Source: Coemansia sp. RSA 922
Taxonomy: Eukaryota; Kickxellomycota; Kickxellomycetes; Kickxellales; Kickxellaceae
Assembly: GCA_027577415.1 (NCBI GenBank)
Contig: JANBQS010000624.1
Span: 1-14,372 of the forward strand
Reading direction: 5' to 3'
DNA length: 14,372 nt
Under the pieces are notes generated by a model that worked only from the letters and a program-made list of their open reading frames with translations, ran no database searches and was not told the DNA's origin. The translations under genes were made by a program, and so were the position numbers. Numbering within the stretch: the first letter of the stretch is position 1; each line of letters opens with the position of its first letter. Shown piece by piece: positions 6,461 through 14,296 of this stretch.

Positions 6461-9226
6461 TTACTGAGGAATAGTGCCAATAGCCGCATTGCTCTTTGCT
6501 TTAAGCGCGTCCTTTTGAAGAGCCATCGCCTGTTCCCAATAGACGTTGATGAAGGCAAGCAGTTCTTCCGAAATATCCTTCCATTTCTCGGCGCGCTCCT
6601 TGAATGGATTAACCATAGGCGGTATTTCGCTTGTTAGAGGAACCTGTCCATGAAGCCTCACAGCTTCAAGTCGTTCCTGAACCGACAGATTTGGCAACGT
6701 CTGCTCACCACACTTCTGTTTTTCGACTGTTCCGTGGAAGTCAGGATTAAGACTGGGATTTTTGAATAGACACTCGTGGAGCGAAATCGCCAATCTCTTG
6801 AGCAGCTCGCTTTCGTCGGGCTTGCCAACAGTGCCACCACCGAGTTTGTCGCCTTTGTCGCTTGTACTGCCTGCGACGCCTTCCGGTTTAAAGTGATTAA
6901 CGATGCTGCTCTTAAACAATTCGGGATTGTTGAAGGCAGACTCTTTGGCAGTAATCATGTCTTTGGTAGAACCCTGTCGCCATTTTCCAATAGGACATCC
7001 AGCGAGCTCCTCATCCCCACGACGCTTACCACTGATAGTGCCAAGTGTCGCGAACCAACAAATCACGCACAGCATCGACTCCCAGTCATCGAGGCTTGTG
7101 TGCTCGACGAGTGACCCGCTGAGGTTATTGATGCTCATGTAAGGCAAAGTCCCGGTCATCTCTTTGCGCTTCACCCGCCCCTCTCGCTTCTCTCGCTTCT
7201 CCTGGTCAATGTCGATTGCACAGTCAAGGTCGATGAGCATCCCGCGAGCAATGCCATCATCCCCTCTAAAAACGAGGATATTGTTGGGCGAGATGTCGCG
7301 GTGCAAAATACTGCAGTCGTTGACAAATGCGTTGTGGCAGCGCATCACATCACAAACAACAGTGACAAACTCTGCGACCGACGTTGTCGAGCGCAAAGGC
7401 TCACCGATGGGTTCCATGACAATACGGCGGTGAGCGCGGAAATAAAGGTCATCGTCGCTGCGCACTTCGCCCGGCTTATTCACGTCATCAGCGTTATTCT
7501 CAGCCAATTCGCTCAGCTCATCCACAGTATCAGCCTTATCCGCGACCAACTTTCCTCGTCCATACAACGTATCTGTGTTATCCTCGACCCAACCGCCATT
7601 GCGCAGGAACGAAACTCGCCCGCCCACCTCGATTTTCGGGATAATAATGTCCCGTTCAGCAGCCTTCGCAAGAAGGCAAGCCTTGACCTTTTCGAGCGAC
7701 CTGACCTCGTCGCGGGTGTCCTCAGAGGCGTTGCGCTTCGAGAACGCCCACGAGTCCTTGATGACAAATTTTGGCCTTAGCGGATTATTATCCGAGATAA
7801 CCGCCGTGGGTCTAAGGTCGGTAGCGAGAAAGCAGCGCGTATGTCGGCCAAACAAGCGGTCGGCCTGGCAGCTGACCGTTGTGAAGTAGTAGTACTTCAC
7901 ATCTGCGCCCTCACCCATAGAGCCCGCCTCGTCTGGACAGGCAATCTGCCAGCATTTCAGGTCGCGCAAGTATTCCATAGTCGGATCACGGCCGAGCTGG
8001 GACTCCTCGCAAAGCGACCAGTGCACAAGTACCTTGATAAACGCCCTCCGACCCTCGGGCTTTGAGATATCCATGAGGAGAGAGGACTTTGCCCTGTCGG
8101 GACCGAAAAGGCACACTCGTACAAGCGTGCCACTAACGGTGATGCCCCAGGCAAAGCGCAAGTTGTGTTGCTGCTGGTACATCTGTCGTGTGTAAATGTC
8201 CAGCTGCTCAAACGCGTCCCTAAAGCCGTCATCGTCGCCCTTGCGTTTGGCCTCCAGCACGGCGATCACCTTGTAGTACAAAACCCGTCCGTTATTGGCT
8301 TCGACTGGACTGTTAATCTTTGCTCCAACCAGTCCCATGTCAATGCGCATAGTGTCGTCGGCGTCAGGGGGATTGTAGTCGGATTTCGTAGAGGGAAGCA
8401 CAAGGCGGCACCCACGGCCATTACCAGAACTAGGATCAGCCAATGAAGTCAGCTTCTCCTTCACCACGAGCGCTACGTACTTGATGAACGCCCCGATAGG
8501 ACCGTACATGTTTTTCTCTTTGCTATTCGACTGCCACGATATCCACTTATTCGCCTCGTCCAGCTTTTCTTTGAGAAGGGCGCTATTGTCGCTGGTATTA
8601 CCAGCTCTCTGAATCGACGTACTGGGGCCAGTTGGAGTACTGGACAGCTGCATAGGCGAGTCGGGGCGTGGTTTGATAGCGTCGCTCATTCCTTCCGCGG
8701 ATTCTCCCGAGTTAGGCGACACAGTGCGTAGATACGACTCCATGAATAGCGCAGCCTTTTCGATAAGCTCTTTAGCAATTTCCAGTTTACCATCCGGAGG
8801 CTCGGTCAGGCTCAAAATGGAATCTTCGTCTTTGTCAAGCCGCCGTTCGTAGTGGTCGTGCGCTTCGGCGTGCCTCTCAGTCAAAATATGTTCGGTCGTA
8901 GACAGCCTGCTTGAATACGCCCCCGAGGTGCCCGACCGCTGTATACTGGGCGTCCTAATCTCGGCACTGGAAGGAGGCTGTCCTAAACTCGAGGATATGT
9001 GGCATACAAATAATACTTGAGTTTAGTGGAATTGCTTGGTTTGTGTGTAACTTACCATGCGTTTTTGCAAGCAGAACTAGTTGTCATTAGACTTACCTTT
9101 GCCCTGGATTACAGAAGGCTTTTGTCTCTTGCTTCGGGGAGTTATAAAATTGGATTGAGGCCGGGTGGTGGGTTCTTCGGGCTCAGGAGTCGAAAGACTC
9201 TTGCGCTTGTGCCCGGGATTAGTCAT
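6461..9226 (-). CDS. FunK1-type fungal protein kinase with N-terminal PD-(D/E)XK-like domain (two exons)
   Basis: The proposed coding sequence is exon 1 (9226 down to 9097, 43 codons plus one base) joined to exon 2 (8982 down to 6461), 883 residues. The start is the ATG at 9226-9224. Exon 2 alone has no ATG near its front (a frame opened at 8884 starts with TTG), and the splice restores one continuous frame. Exon 1 begins MTNPGHKRKS and has basic patches that could be a nuclear signal. Residues about 195-395 hold IDMGL (Asp258) and VLEAKR (Glu287, Lys289), the D...ExK pattern of PD-(D/E)XK folds, then RFAWGITVSG. The kinase domain has FVIKDSW (Lys452, probable ATP lysine), LHRDISPNNI (catalytic Asp606, Asn611), DLD (628-630) in place of DFG, and a GTLPYMS substrate loop. 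These are signatures of Pfam Pkinase_fungal (FunK1). The family is expanded in many fungi and its cellular role is largely unknown. Confidence 0.88.
8983..9096 (-). other. Intron of the FunK1 gene, with a second internal donor
   Basis: On the minus strand, AAAG|GTAAGT at 9097/9096 and TTTAG|GA at 8983/8982 bound a 114-nt phase-1 intron. Removing it joins the frames as GKG-QPPSSAEIR. Retention gives a TAG within 20 bases. A second perfect GTAAGT begins at 9055. An AACTAG ends at 9077, so a 20-nt intron plus a 21-nt micro-exon (9076-9056) plus a 73-nt intron would also keep frame. Confidence 0.8.
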
Positions 9227-9553
9227 TTGTAGCGCAATAGTTCAAAAAAGCAGTGGGACTAATTCAAATAAAAAGGAGAAAATGGCAATGCAAAATGATT
9301 GAAAAAAAAAAATACATAAATGAAAGTGAAAAGAAAAAGCTTAGACTCGCCCTCAGACTGCTTACAATAAATACACTCGTGCTTCCCCACTATTTTCAGG
9401 CCCAATCGGTTTGTTGATATTATGTTGATCGCCGACTTGATCAAGCTGCGCTGACAGTTGTCGCTAACAATCTATCTTCATACCACAAACGAACGTCCTT
9501 GCTTTCATTATTTTTTCTTCATGCTTTTCTGTATTTTTTGAATTTCTAGCTCA
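9227..9553. other. Shared divergent upstream region of FunK1 and the F-box-like gene
   Basis: The 327 bases lie between the FunK1 start (minus strand) and the start of the F-box-like gene (plus strand), so they must hold both promoters. An A-rich run lies at about 9301-9311. A T-rich stretch (about 9509-9546) precedes the ATG at 9554. I see no gene. Confidence 0.5.
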
Positions 9554-11266
9554 ATGCACTTCCTTTCACCCTTCCAATTACTACCACCTCATGTCGTTCG
9601 GCTAGTTGTTAGCCACGTCACAGGCAGCAGTCGCCTGGTGTTTAATGGCCTTACACCCGACTCTTGCAGCTATAGGACGCTGTTAAAGCCGTTGCTGTCG
9701 GTTTGTCACAACTTTCGCGATATTGCCCTTCCACTTTATTGCCGTCGCTTTAAAACTGATATTGCTGATATTCAGGGCAACGCGCACGAGACGTTAAACT
9801 TGACACGTCCCTGTGGTATCTGCAACCTGTCGTGCCAATACCTCGGCTATCCGACACACGATATGGTAAAAGATCTAGAAATTGACTTGGACGAGATCGA
9901 TGTCTATCTGGGCAACGCGTTAGAGTTTTTGTCACTAGCGTTCCAGGATAGCTGTGCGTTTCCGACGGTCCGTACTATCACTTTTCTCTTCTCTGGGAAC
10001 ATGAATCGGCCGCGAAACATAAAGAGCTCACAGGCGGCTGAGGCTAACATCAGCGCATTTGTTCGTATGATCAAGCAAATTGCTCCTAAAGTCGGGGAGA
10101 TTAGGGTGCGCAGAGGTCATTCAAGGTGCGGTTCCGGACTAAATCCTCAGTTTGGTAACTTTATTTCGCAGCTCTATCAGCTTGTCAGTCGTGTCGAGTA
10201 TGACCTCCCGTACTTTTCGAGGTTGCCCGTGGTCCTACCACTGGCCATGATCTGCAACCTGGTGCATATCAGATACACGGTCGGCGAATATGGTAGTCAG
10301 ACTATTGAGTTGGCACGGCAAAACGCGATGACACTGCAGTCTTATGTTCTCGCGTATCAACGTCATCTGGTTGACATTTCTCGTATCATTCGAGATGCCA
10401 GTGGCGGCTATGTGTCATATCCTCGCCTGTATAAACTGAAGCTATGCGGATCGCCGGGCGACAACAAGCCGAGGCCAGTTTCCGTTGGTGTGGTGCCATT
10501 CCCCAGTCTTCGGCACCTATGCTTGTTTGGTCACAATCCGTTCGATGACGACACTCTTTTCCGAGGCAATGCGGCCACACTCGAGACCTTGGATATGCAA
10601 GTGGACTCTAAAACCGTTACCATGCTTCGCAGGCTCATGGTATTTACGCCGGTCAGCCATCCGAGGCTAAAGTTTGTCAACACTAATTTCTGTGGTGATC
10701 TGCCTAGAGATCAGTACGACTCTACTATTGACTGTCTACAGCTTGCATTAAGTGTCGGCCCGAAAGCAACAGTGCGGCATATTTACGGGCGGTTTGGAGA
10801 TGCCAATCTACTATCAGCGCTACCTCTGTTTAGCGACAACCCGTATATTCAAGTTCTGATGCTCCCGATATTAGAATTTAAACTCTGCGACGTTATTGCC
10901 TTGGTCAAGTCACTCCCGCTTCTGTCAGAGCTAACCACTGGCCCTCCGTATCTGGGGCCCATTCCTATTAATATTACCGAGAAAGAGCTACCTGCGTATG
11001 TAGTCTCGAAACACTACCCGACGGGCAAGCGATTCCGATGCTGGCACTTTCGCAAGTCTACACGTGAGCCTATAACCAATGTCGCCAAATGTGTGCTGTT
11101 GCTGGCGCTGGCATGTCCCAAATTTACGTTTGCCGTTGCTGACCGAAGCGACCGAGAGGAGTTTATGAAGCAAATGGAAATAGCCATTGCCTCGGATATA
11201 TTCAAGCCGTATGCGAGTCGCTTGGACAGCTTGTTGTTTCACGGGTGGAATGGAAAAAAAGACTAG
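9554..11266 (+). CDS. F-box-like / leucine-rich lineage-specific protein (Coemansia-type family)
   Basis: This is an intact, intronless frame of 570 residues. The N-terminus, FQLLPPHVVRLVVSHVTG (residues 7-24), followed by a hydrophobic stretch through LLSVCHNFRDIALPLYCRRF (47-66), resembles an F-box: LPxxVxxxIxxxV, then 'vC+.wr.ia.p.ly'. The rest is a long region with regularly spaced Leu/Ile and short strand-like segments (for example LRHLCLFGHNPFDDDTL and ATLETLDMQ), compatible with a diverged leucine-rich repeat, plus ANISAFVRMIKQIAPKVGEIRV near 164-185. I recognise this as a family that is very abundant in Coemansia genomes. F-box proteins usually pick substrates for SCF ubiquitin ligases, but no canonical Skp1 contact can be confirmed here, so that role is inference. 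A broken partial copy follows at 11399-11538. Confidence 0.75.
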   Translation: MHFLSPFQLLPPHVVRLVVSHVTGSSRLVFNGLTPDSCSYRTLLKPLLSVCHNFRDIALPLYCRRFKTDIADIQGNAHETLNLTRPCGICNLSCQYLGYPTHDMVKDLEIDLDEIDVYLGNALEFLSLAFQDSCAFPTVRTITFLFSGNMNRPRNIKSSQAAEANISAFVRMIKQIAPKVGEIRVRRGHSRCGSGLNPQFGNFISQLYQLVSRVEYDLPYFSRLPVVLPLAMICNLVHIRYTVGEYGSQTIELARQNAMTLQSYVLAYQRHLVDISRIIRDASGGYVSYPRLYKLKLCGSPGDNKPRPVSVGVVPFPSLRHLCLFGHNPFDDDTLFRGNAATLETLDMQVDSKTVTMLRRLMVFTPVSHPRLKFVNTNFCGDLPRDQYDSTIDCLQLALSVGPKATVRHIYGRFGDANLLSALPLFSDNPYIQVLMLPILEFKLCDVIALVKSLPLLSELTTGPPYLGPIPINITEKELPAYVVSKHYPTGKRFRCWHFRKSTREPITNVAKCVLLLALACPKFTFAVADRSDREEFMKQMEIAIASDIFKPYASRLDSLLFHGWNGKKD

Positions 11267-11398
11267 GCGCTGAACATCTTTAACAAAATCTATTTATTTT
11301 TTACTACTGTAGTCTTTTGATGTGATCTGCCTAGTCCAATTGCAATCCCCTCTTCTTCGTTTCCAAATATTTTTTCCTTTTCAATTATCAAAAAGTAC

Positions 11399-11538
11399 AT
11401 GATATTTACGCCGACTAGTCATCCGAATCTCAAGTATGCCAAGATTCGTTTGCGATGCAGAAGAGGATCAATGTGCCTGGACTCAACCAATACGCGCCAC
11501 GTCTGAGGCGTGTGCTATTTAATGGATGGAAACAATAG
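11399..11538 (+). pseudogene. Relic of a second copy of the F-box-like gene
   Basis: Two pieces of the upstream gene recur here. Bases 11398-11442 match 10636-10680 at about 35 of 45 positions and read MIFTPTSHPNLKYAK, against MVFTPVSHPRLKFVN in the intact gene. In another frame, about 11450-11538 reads NQYAPRLRRVLFNGWKQ-stop, against KPYASRLDSLLFHGWNG at the intact C-terminus. About 500 bases of the parent between these pieces are missing, and the two pieces are out of frame with each other. This is a decayed tandem duplicate, not a gene. A 13-base match to the parent at 11322-11334 (parent 10695-10707) may be another fragment. Confidence 0.75.
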
Positions 11539-12304
11539 TAATTATTTAGTAGATATACCTAGTATGTCAACGAGCTTGCGTCACTGGCGGAATAGGGGTG
11601 GTATACGTGTCACAGGTAGTGTGTTGGAAAAGGATTCTTGGTCTACAAATTCCTTCGGCTTTTTCCTTGTCCTTTATTCGTTCTGTATTTCTGGTCTAGC
11701 GTCAAAAAATATTCCCCTTGTGAGAGGCATGGGTTTGTCGGTGGGACTTGGTAGAATTGAAGTAGGAAGCAGCTCTCCTCTACTTGTTGGGTGACCCTGT
11801 TGTGGCAATACTTTTGTTAGTTGTGGTAGCGGCATCTGGCATTTCCTTGGTTGGATAGTCAGATAATGCTATTTTTTTGGTAATGGCTAACTATGTCTGA
11901 GTGTAGATAGTAGGCAGTTTCTTCCTTTGTCTTTGACCCCCTGCCATTGTCAACATTCCACAGGTTGTTTTTTGGGTTATATAGTGTTTTGAGGGGGGTT
12001 TGCTTGAGTTCTTCTGTATCAGAGCCCCTCGCGATGTTCGACTAGCTTGCTTGTCTGCCTTGTGATTCAGGGAAGGAATGTACTTCGCTAATCACAATCT
12101 CACCAAAAATGAACGAAATACTGCCCCCGTCCTTTGTAAACGTTGTCGAATAAATATATGTATAAATGACAACGTTTTATGTCAACATTCTCACGGACCG
12201 TATATCTATCGAGCAACGACACTAGCATCATCTTGTTCCAATTCTTTTCTTCTTTATCTTGAAGCGATATCTCATACTCTATATTTCTTTTATATAAACA
12301 AAAT
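11539..12304. other. Spacer upstream of the GH24-like gene
   Basis: The 766 bases show no supported gene. Open frames here (for example 11510-11794) overlap the F-box relic or lack any recognisable pattern. A perfect 10-bp inverted repeat lies at 12138-12177. A TATATAAA sits at 12291-12298, too close to the ATG at 12305 to act as a usual TATA box unless transcription starts further in. Confidence 0.5.
12138..12177. repeat. Perfect 10-bp inverted repeat with 20-base AT-rich spacer
   Basis: AAACGTTGTC at 12138-12147 pairs with GACAACGTTT at 12168-12177. The spacer is almost pure A/T. It lies about 130 bases upstream of the secreted lysozyme-like gene. It could be a protein binding site, the footprint of a small mobile element, or chance. 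Confidence 0.55.
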
Positions 12305-13165
12305 ATGCGTATTTTTATCGCGTTGCTCACTCTATTTGTCATTTCTGTCGCAGCAGCAGCAGTGGGACAAATCAGGCCAGCGTCAGTTGGGCCAACCAAC
12401 GCATTAGCACTCAGTTGTCGGACGTCGCCCAAGGACTCTGCATTGACAGTAGTCATATACGGCGAAAAAACCATTGCTCTAGAGTGCCATATAACGGGTG
12501 CACCCACTGTCAACCACACCACGCAATGGATACGTACTGGCGACGACTGCTACGTACCTGCATTTTACGTTGGCCTTGACGAAGCTACAAGCAAGAGTCT
12601 TCCCGAGTGCTCTAAACTTGACGCCGCCGAGCCCTGCACACTACCCAACCCAGCTGGATTGGAATTAGTTCAACACAACACGGGATTCCTCGACAGGCCT
12701 CACTACGACATTACCACGGGACTGACATACATTGGCCTTGGGCATCAGTGCGGGTCGGCCAAGTGCGATAAAGAGTCTGTTGAGATTCGAGGCTTCCCTA
12801 TATCAAAGACACAGGCTAGCGTCCTTTTGTGGCACGATTTGCATACTACTACGTCATGCCTTGGCTACATGTTGTCTGAGTATAGCGCGAATAGGACTAC
12901 GCCTCTGCTGTTGAGCGATAATATGTGGAGCGCTTTGGTGTCGTGGACTTTAAGCATTGGCTGCGATCTGGCAGCAAAGTCACAGCTGGTATCGCGTATT
13001 GTGCATGGCGAGTCGCCGGCAGCTGTTGTCCCTGCGGAGCTGCCTAAATGGAATGTCATACATGGAATGCCTGTGTCGGATCTGACGACTCGTCGTAATG
13101 CGGAGCTGACTTTATTCCGCACTAGATCTTCCCACATTGCTTTCCCTCACTGCGATCAAAAGTAA
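12305..13165 (+). CDS. Secreted SH3b + GH24 (phage-type lysozyme) family protein, catalytic Glu replaced
   Basis: The protein has 286 residues. Residues 1-20 are a hydrophobic signal peptide ending in an Ala run, so the protein is secreted. Residues about 37-90 look like a bacterial-type SH3 domain (CRTSP...TVVIYG...IALECHITG...TQWIRTGDDCYVPAFYV), a common partner of fungal cell-wall hydrolases. Residues about 115-283 match fungal GH24 lysozymes: LTYIGLGHQC (140-149), FPISKTQASVLLWHDL (164-179), MWSALVSWTLSIGC (207-220), ELPKWN (245-250) and TRRNAELTLF (262-271). N-glycosylation sequons occur at N70 and N196. GH24 enzymes cleave the MurNAc-GlcNAc bond of peptidoglycan. The usual catalytic 'xEG' motif reads NTG here, so Thr126 occupies the Glu position. 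The residue matching T4 lysozyme Thr26 is Tyr142, and the nearest Asp (135) is shifted by one. It may be a binding protein and no longer an enzyme. Confidence 0.85.
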   Translation: MRIFIALLTLFVISVAAAAVGQIRPASVGPTNALALSCRTSPKDSALTVVIYGEKTIALECHITGAPTVNHTTQWIRTGDDCYVPAFYVGLDEATSKSLPECSKLDAAEPCTLPNPAGLELVQHNTGFLDRPHYDITTGLTYIGLGHQCGSAKCDKESVEIRGFPISKTQASVLLWHDLHTTTSCLGYMLSEYSANRTTPLLLSDNMWSALVSWTLSIGCDLAAKSQLVSRIVHGESPAAVVPAELPKWNVIHGMPVSDLTTRRNAELTLFRTRSSHIAFPHCDQK

Positions 13166-13288
13166 CAAAAAAAATGTGATTCGTCGATGGCGTCATATTT
13201 GAAAAAAAAAAAAACTGTTTCTGTTCTTTCGATATCTTTTCTTTTCCACGATTTAAAAAAATACTATTTTTCTTCTTATTTTTTCGAA

Positions 13289-13525
13289 ATGGGCATACTC
13301 AGCTGGTTCAGTAACTCCAACGACGACAATAAGGGCGCTGTCACTGCAGAGACAAGTGCTGGCCCACAAAAGCCACAGGCAGTCAAGCCGTGCTGCGTGT
13401 GTCTCGAGACTAAAAAGGCTCGCGATACTTGCTATTTCGATAAAGGAGACGAAGCCGAAAAGAAGTGCCACTACCTAGTATCTGCCCACCGTCAGTGCAT
13501 GGCAGACTTTGGTTTCAAGATCTAA
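13289..13525 (+). CDS. COX17: Cox17, mitochondrial copper chaperone
   Basis: This 78-residue protein ends in a complete Cox17 domain: KPCCVC (33-38), ETKKARDTC (40-48), KKCHYLVSAHRQCMADFGFKI (58-78). The cysteines form the twin Cx9C pairs (C38-x9-C48 and C60-x9-C70) plus C35 and C36, the copper-binding pair. Cox17 resides in the mitochondrial intermembrane space, is imported by the Mia40 route, and hands Cu(I) to Sco1 and Cox11 for cytochrome c oxidase assembly. ATG 13289 is chosen because it gives normal family length. An in-frame ATG at 13187 would add 34 residues of A/T-driven low complexity. The N-terminal 30 residues are a little long but otherwise unremarkable. An AATAAA signal begins 3 bases after the stop, and the OPI3 gene converges 41 bases away. 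Confidence 0.93.
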   Translation: MGILSWFSNSNDDNKGAVTAETSAGPQKPQAVKPCCVCLETKKARDTCYFDKGDEAEKKCHYLVSAHRQCMADFGFKI

Positions 13526-13527
13526 AT

Positions 13528-13533
13528 AATAAA
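13528..13533 (+). terminator. Poly(A) signal AATAAA of COX17
   Basis: AATAAA starts 3 bases after the COX17 stop codon. Cleavage a typical 10-30 bases further would fall at the end of, or inside, the opposing OPI3 coding region. Confidence 0.6.
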
Positions 13534-13536
13534 GTT

Positions 13537-13542
13537 TTTATT
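13537..13542 (-). terminator. Poly(A) signal AATAAA of OPI3 (minus strand)
   Basis: TTTATT on the plus strand is AATAAA on the minus strand, 25-30 bases beyond the OPI3 stop at 13567. The two opposing signals lie within 15 bases of each other, so the two mRNAs very likely overlap at their 3' ends. Confidence 0.55.
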
Positions 13543-13566
13543 TAGTCTTCCAATAATATAAATCAC

Positions 13567-14190
13567 TTAGAGCTTCTTTTTCTTCTTGTTGATAACTGCA
13601 GCCGACTGCTGCTTTTCAGTCTTGGCCTTGCTGGCGTTGGCATAGATCATTGCTGTAAATGGTCCCTCGAATTGTAGAGCTACCCAGTATACTAGCCACA
13701 CATATGCTGTGACAAGTAGGCCAGCTGGCTTGGCATGCCATAGCGCAGTACCTAGGAACGACATAGTAGAGCCCACGTACATGGGGTTCTCTAATACATT
13801 GAATGGGAAGCCAGTTACGCGCTCGCTCATCAGAATGCCAAAGTAGTCGCCCAAAAAGGTACCAGTAATGCCCAGCGCATACGTCGACGTCGCCACAAAA
13901 ATCATACCGCTGATAAACAACAGCCCAGCTACTAGGCGCACCAACGCGTTATCTAGCAAAGACAGAGTGGGCTGGTCGTTCAAAGCCTGGTTATACAGGG
14001 CGTCGCGAATAATACCCATAGAGAATATAGCAATGGCAATAGCGTAACAGCCCTGTTTTGCTCCACCACATAAATTAGTGAGCCAGCGAGTGTGGTGCTC
14101 ACGCCGCGCGGCTACATTCCACGCTGTCGGATTAAAGGTAATACAAGCCAGCGTCAGCCAAAGCGACGCCTGAGAAAAGTCGACCAGCAT
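13567..14190 (-). CDS. OPI3: Phospholipid methyltransferase Opi3/PEMT
   Basis: The start chosen is ATG 14190, giving 207 residues, the usual Opi3 length. The frame runs on to 14274, but the extra 28 residues are Phe/Leu-rich and have no family counterpart. The match to yeast Opi3 extends over the whole length: FNPTAWNVAARREHH (19-33), CGGAKQGCYA (41-50), LGITGTFLGDYFGILMSERVTGFPFNV (106-132), NPMYVGSTMSFLGTAL (135-150), PFTAMIYAN (177-185). Four hydrophobic segments (about 7-25, 48-64, 84-104, 152-172) fit an integral ER membrane protein. The Lys-rich C-terminus ends KKKL, a KKXX-type ER retrieval signal. The enzyme performs the last S-adenosylmethionine-dependent N-methylations from phosphatidylethanolamine to phosphatidylcholine. 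The AdoMet-binding pair Glu-Glu of human PEMT reads Glu175-Gly176 here. The gene converges with COX17. Confidence 0.93.
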   Translation of the reverse strand: MLVDFSQASLWLTLACITFNPTAWNVAARREHHTRWLTNLCGGAKQGCYAIAIAIFSMGIIRDALYNQALNDQPTLSLLDNALVRLVAGLLFISGMIFVATSTYALGITGTFLGDYFGILMSERVTGFPFNVLENPMYVGSTMSFLGTALWHAKPAGLLVTAYVWLVYWVALQFEGPFTAMIYANASKAKTEKQQSAAVINKKKKKL

Positions 14191-14296
14191 AATTATTACA
14201 AAAAAAGGCTTTTGAATTAAATATTCAGTTGAAAAGAAAAAGAATAGAGTGAGTGATAAGAACGCTGTTGACACGTGGAGATTGTTTTTTTTTTCT

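Noticed and set aside
6461..8884. FunK1 as a single-exon gene starting at 8884
   Set aside because: The codon at 8884 is TTG. The frame continues upstream without a stop to a clear splice acceptor, and exon 1 with an ATG joins in phase, giving a typical FunK1 N-terminus.
11510..11794. 94-codon frame downstream of the F-box-like gene
   Set aside because: It overlaps the relic in another frame, shows no domain, and looks like chance.
11640..11880. Minus-strand open stretch in the spacer that might be a retroelement remnant
   Set aside because: Pro/Thr-rich short frame with no reverse transcriptase, integrase or gag motif, and no terminal repeats seen.
12305..13165. Reading the GH24-like gene as an active lysozyme
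   Set aside because: The family match is strong, but the catalytic Glu position is Thr, so I call the family and not the activity.
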